Positions 10,401 to 22,400 of a stretch of 64,000 nt of DNA are shown here, one piece after another. The notes under the pieces are model-generated. The model worked only from the letters and a program-made list of their open reading frames with translations. It was not told the DNA's origin and ran no database searches. The translations under genes and the position numbers were made by a program. This DNA comes from Saprospiraceae bacterium (GTDB taxonomy: Bacteria > Bacteroidota > Bacteroidia > Chitinophagales > Saprospiraceae). Location of the stretch: NCBI GenBank assembly GCA_016787575.1, contig JAEUUO010000007.1:186001-250000 (forward strand). The letters run 5' to 3'. Every line of letters starts with the position of its first letter. The first letter of the stretch is position 1.

Positions 10401-13400
10401 ACAGTAAGGTTATAAGTATGTACTGCACCATTTACAATGTTTTGATCGTTTGCAAGTAACCAAGGACCAATACCAGCTAATGGGCCACCTGGATTACCAG
10501 GAGCATCTGAAGTATAGCTGGCAGTGTTAATCGTTATATCATCATCAAATCCAGGCACATCTGTAAGGTCATACGGACCATTGATACCGCCTAGATTTTG
10601 AACCACCATTTTGTAGCTTACATTAAACATATTTCCACCCAATGGAGTAACGCTTGTGACAGATTTACTACTTACAACATAAGGTAAATCACCACATACT
10701 TTACTCACCTCTTCAGGTGTTCCGTCATTGTTTGAATCCATTCTGGATTCATTGTATAATCCTTCTCCACTTTGTGGATTGTTTGGATTTACTTGTCCGC
10801 ACTTCGTATAAATATTATCTCCGCCACTTGCAGCATTCAGATCCAAAGTAACTTTTATAGTTACCAGGTACGTGTGTGTTGCATTTGCATTGATTCCCTG
10901 ATCATTTGCCAATGACCATGGTCCAACTCCGGCTAAAGAACCACCGGCATTACCAGGTGCATCCGAACTATAGGAAGCAGAACCTATTGTAATATCGTTG
11001 TCAAAACCAGGAACATCCAACAGATCATATTGGCCTGCTGCACCTCCGAGATTTTTTACAACAATTTTATAAACTACATTGTACATATGACCTCCCAAAG
11101 AAGTAATGCTATTAATTGTTTTAGCACTTGTTACATAAGGAATGTCAGCACATGTTTCAGAAGTATCTTCCGGAATACCATCGTTATTGATATCCACACG
11201 TGTTTGATTATATAATCCTTCACCACTATTTGGATCAGCCGGATTTACAGCACCACATTTTGTATATACATTGTCACCACCGCTACCTGGACTTAGATCC
11301 AATGTAACTTTAACAGTAACAATGTAATTATGTGTAGCTCCTGTAGTAATCGCTTGATCATTTGCTAAAGTCCATGGACCGCTACCAGCCAATGCATTTC
11401 CAGCATTACCTGGAGCATCCGAAGTATACGAAGCTGAACCAATTGCAAAGTCATTATCAAAACCTGGTACATCTGTCAAATCGTATTGGCCATTTGCACC
11501 ACCAATATTTTTAACAGCGATATTGTATTTTACATTAAACATATTTCCACCGAGTGGAGTAATACTGTTTACTGATTTAGTATTAACAATGTATGGTAAA
11601 TCACCACAAGCTTCTTTTGTTTCTTCCGGTGTGCCATCATTATTTGAGTCTAATCGAGATTGATTGTATAATCCTTCACCACTACTTGGGTCGCCTGGAA
11701 TTGCATTACCGCATTTAGTGTAAATATTATCACCACTTGTACCTACTCTCAAGTCAAGTGTGACTTTTACAGTCAATGTGTAGGTATGTGTTGCGCCAAC
11801 ACCAATTACTTGATCATTTGCTAATGTCCAAGGGCCAACTCCAGCTAAACCACCTCCTGGGTTACCAGGAGCTGTTGATGTATAAGTAGCTGAACCTATT
11901 GTAATGTCATTGTCAAATCCTGGAACATCTGAAAGATCATAGGTACCATTAACTCCACCAAGATTTTTTACAACGATTGCATAGCTAACATTATACATAT
12001 TGCCACCCAAATTTGTTATGGTTGTAATTGTTTTGGTAGAAGTTACATATGGAAGATCACCACAGGTTTCATCTACATCTTCAGGAGTACCGTCATTATT
12101 TGAATCTAATTTTGATTGATTGTACAATCCTTCACCTGCATTTGGATCTCCCGGATTGACTGCACCACATTTTGTATACGTATCATCTCCTCCACTACCT
12201 GGATTTAAATCCAAAGTAACTTTTACAGTCAAGGTATACGTATGTGTTGCACCAATTGCAATCGACTGATCATTTGCCAAAGTCCATGGTCCAGTTCCTG
12301 CCAAAGCACCTCCAGGATTTCCAGGAGCTGTTGTTGTATATGAAGCTGATCCAATGGCGATGTCGTTATCAAATGCAGGTGCATCACTTAAGTCATATTG
12401 ACCTATTGCACCACCTAAGTTTCGAACTACTATTGAATATGTAACATTATACATGTTACCACCCAAAGGAGTTGTGCTAGTAATTGTTTTTGTTGCAGAA
12501 ACATATGGTATATCACCACAAGCTTCTTTCGTTTCTTCTGCAACACCATCATTATTTGAATCTAATTTAGATTGGTTGTATAATCCTTCTCCTGCATTAG
12601 GATCACCTGGAGTTATTGCGCCACATTTTGTGTATACATCATCGCCACCACTACCCGGCTCGAGATTTAAAGTAATCTTTACTGTAATTGTGTAACTATG
12701 ACTCGCCCCAGCTGCAATTGCCTGATCATTAGCAAGTGTCCATGGTCCGCTTCCTGCCAAAGCACCTCCAGGATTTCCAGGAGCTGTTGTTGAGAAAGAA
12801 GTAGAACCAATACTAATATCATTGTCAAATCCAGGAATATCTGTCAAGTCATATTGACCATTAACAGCTCCAAGATTTTGAACTGTGATATTGTATGTAA
12901 CATTATACATATTACCACCTAATGGTGCAATCGTTGTTATAGATTTGTTTGAAGTGATGTATGGTAAATCACCACAGGCTTCATCTACATCTTCTGGAAT
13001 ACCATCATTATTGGTATCCATTCTGGATTGGTTATATAAACCTTCCCCAGCTGCAGGATCTCCTGGTATAGCTGAACCACATTTAGTATAAACGTTATTT
13101 CCACCGGATCCAGGATTTAAGTCAATTGTAACCTTTACAGTAATTGTATAGGTATGAATCGCGCCTACACCAATTGCCTGGTCATTCGCAAGCGTCCAAG
13201 GTCCAACTCCAGCCAATGAACCTCCACTATTTCCAGGAGCATCAGAAGCATATGAAGAAGAATTGATAGCAATGTCGTCATCAAATCCCGGGATGTCTGT
13301 CAAATCGTATTGACCATTTGCACCACCTGTATTGCTTACTTTAATTGTGTATTTGACTTCAAACATATTTCCACCTAAGGCAGCAATACTTGCAACTGTT

Positions 13401-16400
13401 TTAGTTGTACTTACATATGGTAAATCACCGCATGCTTCTTTTGTCTCTTCAGGAATTCCGTCGTTGTTGGTATCCATTTTAGATTGGTTGTATAAGCCTT
13501 CACCAACGTTTGGATCACCAGGAGTTGCACTTCCACATTTTGTGTAAGTATTGTTCCCTCCGCTTGAAGCATTTAAGTCCAAAGTAACCTTAACTGTTAA
13601 GGTGTAGGTATGAATTGCACCTACTAAAATAGCCTGATCATTTGCTAATGTCCAAGGGCCTGTACCTGCCAGTGCTGATCCTGCATTGCCCGGAGCATTC
13701 GAAGTATAAGCAGCATTATTAATTGTTATATCATCATCAAATCCTGGTATATCTGTCAAATCATATTGACCATTCGCACCACCAAGATTTTGAACAGTGA
13801 TTGTATAGTTTACATTATACATATTTCCACCAAGATCTGTCTTGCTTGAAAATGTTTTTGTAGTCACGATGTATGGTAAATCACCGCAAGCTTTTTTAGT
13901 TTCTTCTGGGGTACCATCATTGTTTGAATCCATTCTGGATTCATTGTATAATCCTTCACCGGCAGTTGGATTTCCTGGTGTAGAATTTCCACATTTCGTA
14001 TAGATATTATCTCCTCCAGTACCTGCTGTTAAGTCTAAAGTAACTTTAACAATCAAGGTATACGTATGCGTACCACCTGCAACAATGGCCTGATCGTTGG
14101 CAAGCGTCCATGGTCCAGATCCAGCCAATGCACCTCCTGCATTTCCAGGAGCGGTTGTGGTATAAGACGCAGAACCAATTGTAATATCGTTATCAAATGC
14201 TGGCACATCTAATAAATCATATTGTCCAGCAGAGGCACCTAAATTCTGAACTGTAATAGTATAAGTTACATTGTACATATTACCACCTAATGGAGCAATC
14301 GTCGTCAGCGATTTGTTGCTTGTTATATAAGGAACATCTGCACAGGTTTCGCTGGTATCTTCAGGAATTCCATCGTTGTTAATATCTACACGTGCACGGT
14401 TATACAATCCTTCACCAGAAGTTGGATCTCCTGGTGTAGCACTTCCACATGCTGTGTAAATATTATCACCACCACTACCTGCTGTTAAGTCTAAAGTAAC
14501 TTTAACAACTACGGTATAGGTATGGGTTGCTCCAGTTAGTATTGCCTGATCATTTGCTAATGTCCATGGTCCGATTCCAGCTAATGCTGATCCGGCATTT
14601 CCCGGAGCATTCGAAGTATAAGACGAACTGTTGATTGCAAAGTCATTATCAAAACCTGGGGCATCAATTAAATCGTAGGTACCATTAGCACCACCAATAT
14701 TTCTAACTTGAATTTGATATGAAACATTAAACATATTACCACCCAATGGGGTAATGCTGTTTACAGTTTTAACTGTTGTAATGTATGGAACATCACCACA
14801 AACTTCTTTCGTTTCTTCTGGAGTTCCATCGTTGTTGGTATCCATCTTAGATTGATTGTACAATCCTTCTCCACTTGTAGGATCACCAGGTGTTGCTGTT
14901 CCACATTTTGTGTAGCTATTATTACCAGCACTGGTTGTTCTCAAGTCTAAAGTAACCTTTACCACTAATGTATAAGTATGCGTTGCACCTACAACTATTG
15001 ATTGATCGTTTGCTAATGTCCATGGACCCGTTCCTGCTAATGCAGCACCTGCATTGCCCGGAGCATTTGAAGTATAAGATGCAGAATTGATGGTTATGTC
15101 ATCATCAAAACCTGGTACATCTGATAAATCATATTGACCGGTTGTTCCTCCTTGGTTTTGAACGGTAATGCTATAGGTAACATTATACATATTTCCTCCT
15201 AAGGAGTTGATACTTGCAATCGATTTGTTTGTTGTAACATATGGAACATCTGCACAAACTTCTCTTAATTCATCTGCAATTCCATCATTATTAATATCTA
15301 ATCTAGATTCATTGTACAATCCTTCTCCTGCATTTGGATTTCCCGGAGTTGAATTACCACACTTAGTATAAACATTGTCTCCACCTGATCCAGCATTTAA
15401 ATCCAAGGTAACTTTTACAGTCAATACATATGTATGGGTAGAACCTGCATTGATTGCTTGATCATTTGCTAAAGTCCAAGGTCCTGTTCCTACCAATGCA
15501 CTGCCTGGATTACCAGGAGCATTGCTTGTATACGAAGCAGAATTAAGTGTAAAATCATTATCAAATCCTGGTGCATCTGTTAAATCATACTGACCATTGA
15601 TACCACCCTGATTTTGAACTGTCATGTTGTATGTAACATTATACATGTTTCCACCTAATGGAACTATGCTTGCAATTGTTTTTGTACTTGTGATATAAGA
15701 TAAATCAGTACAAACTTCTGAAGTGTCTTCAGGTATACCATCATTATTTACATCTACAGTTGAACGATTGTATAAACCTTCACCATTTGTTGGATCACCT
15801 GGTGTTGCAGAACCACATTTAGTATAAACATTGTTTCCACCACTACCCGCTGATAAATCCAAAGTAACTTTTACTGTGATGGTATAAGTATGTGTTGCGC
15901 CTGCTGTAATTGCCTGGTCGTTTGACAAAGTCCATGGGCCACTTCCAACTAATGCTGCACCCGGATTTCCAGGAGCATTGGAAGCATAAGAAGCGCTATT
16001 AATTGTAAAATCATCATCAAATCCTGGTGCATCAATTAAATCATATTGTCCATTGGCGCCACCTGAATTTTTTACTAAAACCTGATAAACAACAGTGTAC
16101 ATATTTCCACCTAACGGTGTTACGCTGCTTACAGATTTAATATTTGTAATGTAAGGTACATCACCGCAAACTTCATCAACATCTTCAGGAGTACCATCAT
16201 TATTTGTATCTAATTTTGATTGGTTATACAATCCTTCTCCACTAGTAGGATCACCAGGAATTGCATTTCCACACTTTGTATATGTATTATCTCCACCACT
16301 ACCAGTTCTTAAATTTAAAGTAACTTTTACTGTTAAGGTATAGGTATGAGTTGCACCTGCTGTAATAGCCTGATCATTTGCTAATGTCCAAGGACCGTTA

Positions 16401-19400
16401 CCAGCTAATGCAGACCCACCATTTCCTGGTGCATTCGAAACATAGGATGCACTGTTAATTGTAAAATCATCGTCAAAACCTGGAACATCTGTCAAATCAT
16501 ATTGACCATTCGCACCACCTTGATTTTGAGTTGTTATAGAATAAACAACATTATACATATTTCCACCCAAAGGTGTAATACTTGATAATGTTTTATTGGA
16601 AACGATGTATGGTAAATCACCACAAGCTTCTTTTGTTTCCTCTACAACGCCATCATTGTTTGTATCTATTGTAGATTGGTTGTAAAGCCCTTCCCCTGAT
16701 GATGGATCACCGGGTATAGCTGTTCCACATTTCGTATAGGTATTATTTCCACCAGATCCCACAGTTAAATCAAGAGTCACTTTTACTGTAAGTGTATAGG
16801 TATGCGTTGCGCCTACCAAAATTGATTGATCATTTGCCAAAGTCCATGGTCCTGTGCCAGCTAATGCTGAACCAGCATTTCCAGGAGCATTGGAAGTATA
16901 AGATGCTGTATTAATTGTAATGTCATCATCAAAGCCTGGTATATCTTTTAAATCGTATTGCCCATTAGCACCACCAAGATTCTGTACTGTAATGGTATAA
17001 TTTACATTGTACATATTTCCACCTAATGGACTGATGGTTGAAATCGATTTATTGCTTGTTACATAAGGTACATCTGAACATACTTCACTGGTATCTTCTG
17101 CGATGCCATCATTATTAGAATCTACTCTGGATTGATTGTATAAACCTTCTCCGCTTTGTGGGTCACCAGGATTGGTATTTCCACATTTGGTGTAAACATT
17201 ATCACCACCACTACCTGGTGTAAGATCCAACGTAACCTTTACAGTTAATGTATAAGTATGAATTGCACCTGCAACAATATTCTGATCGTTTGCTAAAGTC
17301 CAAGGTCCCGTTCCTACTAATGTTAATCCCGGATTACCTGGCGCATTCGATGTATAAGATGCACTATTAATTGCAAAATCATTGTCAAAACCTGGAGCAT
17401 CTACTAAATCATACGTACCATTTACACCACCCAAGTTTCTCACTTGAATTGTGTAGGCGACATTGTACATATTTCCACCAAGCGGTGAAATACTAGCAAC
17501 TGATTTTGTATTTACGATGTAAGGTAAATCTGCACACGCTTCACGGGTTTCTTCTGGTGTTCCATCATTATTGGAATCCATTTTAGATTGATTGTACAAT
17601 CCTTCACCAGCTGCCGGATCGCCCGGCGTAGCCGTTCCACATTTGGTGTATACATTGTTTCCACCACTCGTTGCGCGTAAATCTAAGGTAACTTTTACAG
17701 TCAGTGTGTAAGTATGAGTAGCACCCGCGCTTATGTTTTGATCATTGGCTAAAGTCCATGGACCTGTTCCAGCCAATGCACCACCAGGATTACCGGGAGC
17801 ATTTGTTGTATATGACGCACTTCCGATTGTAATATCATCATCAAAACCTGGAACATCTGATAAATCATATTGTCCAGTTGCACCACCGATATTTTGAGCA
17901 GTAATACTATAAATTACATTATACATATTCCCACCCAATGCGATGATACTGGAAACAGATTTTGTAGTAGTGATATATGGTAAATCACCACAAGCTTCAT
18001 CCGTTTCATCATTGGTACCATCATTGTTGGTATCCATTTTAGATTGGTTGTACAAACCTTCTCCAGAAGATGGATCGCCAGGAATTGCAGCACCACATTT
18101 TGTATAAACATTATCTCCACCTCCTCCGGCGAGATCTAAAGTTACTTTTACAGTAAGTGTATAGGTATGTGTAGCACCTACTATAATTCCTTGATCACTT
18201 GCTAATATCCATGGACCCGTTCCTGCTAAGGCACTTCCGGCATTACCCGGAGCATTGGAAGTATACGAAGCGCTTCCAATATTGATATCATTTTCAAATG
18301 CAGGAGCATCTGTTAAATCATATTGTCCATTTGCACCACCCAAATTCTTAACCGTAATTGTGTACAAAACATTGTACATATTTCCGCCTAAAGGATTGAT
18401 AGATGCAACGGATTTTGTCATATCTAAATACGGAATATCCCCACAAGCTTTTTTAGTTTCTTCTGGAGTTCCGTCATTGTTTGTGTCTAATCGAGATTCA
18501 TTGTATAAACCTTCTCCGGATGTTGGATTTCCAGGAGTAGCAGTTCCGCATTTTGTATAAGAATTATTTCCACTACTTCCTACACTTAAATCAATGGTAA
18601 CATTTACAGTTAAGGTATAGGTATGTGTTTGACCGGTTAAAATGGCCTGATCGTTTGCAAGAGTCCATGGACCTGTTCCAGCCAATGCACCACCTGGATT
18701 TCCAGGAGCATTTGTTGTAAACGATGCACTGGTAATTGCGATGTCATCATCAAAACCAGGAACATCTTTTAAATCATATTGACCATCACCGCCGGTATTA
18801 CCAACTGTGATTGTATAAACTACTGAAAAACTATGTGCACCTGTTTGTGTAGCAGATACAAAGCTTTTACTATGTGTAATTATTGGTTGACAATTGACTG
18901 GTGCAGTGTAGTTTGTACTCTTTGAACATTGGGCACCTGCACTGAATACAGCATTCACTGTATGAACAGCACCATCAGCATTTAAGCCAGTAATTGTATA
19001 ATTTGTAGGTGAATTAAATGGTGCATTGAAAACTTGTTGACTTGCACCGATACTAACAGTTAAGGTACCGGAAGCAGGTGGGTTCACCAATGTTAAACTT
19101 CCTGATACGCTATAAGTATTTGTTGCAGGATTACATGCACTTGGATTGGCAGTCATCGCGCTGATTCCTTGCTGTTGAACGGTCCCACTTGCTATATTCG
19201 TACAATTGTTATTATCCTCTACTGTAACAGTGTAAGTAGCATTTGCAAGATTCGTAATGGTAGCTGAGGTTTGACCATTGCTCCAATCATAAGAAAATGG
19301 TGCTGATCCACCTGTTACCACTGCGGTTGCGGTACCATTACTGACACCAATACAAGCAGGTGTAGTTGTAACAGAAACACCAGGTTTTGGATTCACGGTT

Positions 19401-22400
19401 ACATTGACTTGGAAAGTAGCACCAACACAACCATCCGCTGACGTTGGTGTGACGGTATATCTTACAACTCCTGCATTATTATTTGTTGTATTTGTTAATG
19501 TTTGAGCGATCGTAGTTCCGCATGCTGCTGCGCAATTTGAAAATCCTGTAATAGTTGCACCTGATTGTTGTGCTGCTGTCCAGGTAAAGGTAGTACCCAC
19601 TGCAGTTGAACTCAATGCCACACTAGTTGTAGCACCACTACAAATTGTTTCAGGACTTGCAGAACCTACAGGTTTTGGATTGACTGTCACATCAACTGTA
19701 AATGTATTTCCAGGACAATTGCTTGGCGAAATGGGTGTCACGGTATATCGTACAATTCCTGGAGTGGCATTGCTTGTATTTGTCAAAGTTTGTGCAATGG
19801 TCGTACCACAAGCTGCTGCACAATTTGAAAATCCGGTAATAGTAGAACCTGATAATTGTGCAGCCGTCCAGGTAAAGGTTGAACTAGGAACTGTTGAACT
19901 TAAAGTCACGGATGTTGTAAATCCACTGCAAATTGTTTGATTAGATGCAGAACCGGATGGTTTTGGATTTACGGTAACATCTACTGTAAATGAACTTCCA
20001 ACGCAACCATTTGGTGCCGTTGGAATGACTGTATATCTTACAACACCAGAAGCATTGTTTGTTGTATTTGTTAATGTCTGGGCTATCGTAGTACCACAAG
20101 CTGTATTGCAATCACTAAATCCAGTAATAGAAGCACCAGATTGTTGTGCGGCGGTCCAGGTAAAGGTAGATCCCGGAACTGTTGAATTTAAAGCTACACT
20201 GCTGGTAGTTCCACTACAAATTGATTGTGGTGAAGCAGAGCCTACAGGCCCTTTCGTAACGATTACTGCAGCAGTATCTGTACAACTGCCGACAGTCCAT
20301 ATATATAAATAGGTACCCTCACCTGCAAACGTATTTATAGTTGTAGTCGGTGAAGAAGGAGTCACAATATTTGAACTTTGATTGGATGGATGTGCTGTCC
20401 AATTACCAGTTCCTGTAGCACCCATTGCTGTAGAACCTCCAGGAAATGAAGGAACACAGCTCACATTTTTATCAAATCCAGCATTGGGTTTTGCGGTTAC
20501 GGTTATTGTTGCTGTATCGTTACAACCGCTTGTATTTGTCCAGATAAAATTATAAGAACCCGCTGCAGTATAATCTTTTATAGTTGTTGTGGGCGAATTT
20601 GGAGATACGATCGTAGCAGTACCTGGATTTCCTGCTTGTGCTGACCAGGTTCCAACGCCAGTAGCTCCCATGATTGCGGAACCACCAGGGAAGGTAGGTA
20701 CACAATTTACAGTTTGGTTTCCACCTGCATTTGGTTTTGCTGTAACAGTTACCAATGCACTATCTGTTTCACAACTTGTTGCATTTGTCCAAACAAATGT
20801 GTAGGTACCTGCAGCACTAAAGCTATTGATTACAGAAGTTGGCGAAGTTGGTGAAACAATTAATGCAGTACCTGGATTACCAGCCGCAGCTGACCATGTA
20901 CCTGTTCCACTTGCTGCCATTGTAGCTGTTCCGCCAGGAAAAGAAGCAAGACAGTTTACATTTTGATCAACTCCTGCTTTTGGTTTTACACAGATATAAT
21001 AATCCTCAACCTCACCGTTTTCAGCACTCTCTGTCGAACGTTCGTCCACTCCTGTAGTACTCACATCATCGGCTAAGGCATCGGTTGTAAGACGCAATCT
21101 TAAATATTGGTTTGAAGGATTTCCTGAAACAGTTACACTGGACCAAGTCAATGTTTTTGATCCATTAAAGCCATTGGCAACTGCAGTCGTTGCAATTTCA
21201 TTGTTATCAAAATTTCCATCATTATTAAAATCTATCCATCCATAAAGGGTTGCAGAATTACCAGTAGAATTCATTACACTGTTTACTGTAATGCTGATAT
21301 TTTGTGGACCACCGGACTGATAAATCGGAAATGTGGAGATACCATCTTCATCATCAATTCCTGCATTGTCATCACCATTGGCGTTCACACCTGGAACAGG
21401 TGCGGTTTCAGGATCTAAAGTATTAATCCTTATGTGAGCACAATCCAAAATATGAGAAGGTGTTCCATAAGAAGATGGAGCATCCGAATAATCTGTTTCA
21501 AATAAAGAAGTAAACTGAATGGAAAATAAAACATGCGTATCATCAGATGTTGGATTCGCATTGTTAGTTTTTACCTGGTCAAATCCTGTATTTGCTACAA
21601 TTTGTGGTGAATGGGTAGGGCTGTGTGTAGTTGTACCGCAATAAATATTTGCGCCCTTAACCCAAAGATGGTTTCCTCCACGAGGTTCTCCTGTATCTCC
21701 AAGATAATCATTGTATTGCCCACCTATATTTGTTGCATATACAAGTGATGTTATATTGTCATTAAAACCAGCAAAATAAATATCCAATCCACCGTTATTC
21801 GAAGCATCATAGAAAGGATCTGAATTAATATTTACGGTTGGTATACCAATTGCATTATTATCAGTAGTACCAAATACAAGTAGAAAAGCATCCTCCGTAC
21901 CATCACATTGCGTTTGCATTACTCGTTTAATTGCACTACCTATATCATCTCCCCCACCTCCATATAGGGTTGCTTTATAAGATGCAGCCCCACCAACATC
22001 ACTCACTGATCCAACGACTACATCTAAGCCCCCGCTATTGGTTGAACTATATGCTCCCGCAGAAGTGGGAAAGCCATCTGCAGATGATCCTGTCCAATAA
22101 ATTGTACTTCCATTGATTCCACAGTCATTTATTCTATCATCCCCAGCACCGCCGATTTCATCTAAATAATTAAAACCGGTACCGGTAGAATTTAGCACAC
22201 CTAAAATACCATCGAAATCAGTTCCTGTAGATCGACTCGCTGCACTATTTACCTCTGTAAGCGAACCCGTGCCGGAACCAGCAAATGCAACCCGTCCGTC
22301 AGCAAATAATTCAAGGTCGTTAAATATTTCTGTACCAGTTCCTCCTACATAAGTACCAAAACTTAAAGTATTGAGAGTAGTAAATTTTCCTACCCACATA

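Noticed and set aside
9206..18560. Many plus-strand open frames inside the giant gene, repeating motifs such as SPxxGSPG and PHFVYT
   Set aside because: They recur every 456 bases as antisense shadows of the coding repeat and have no independent coding signal.
7942..18880. Regular spacing that might suggest a CRISPR or satellite array
   Set aside because: The period is 456 bases, fully coding and in frame; there are no short identical repeats with unique spacers.
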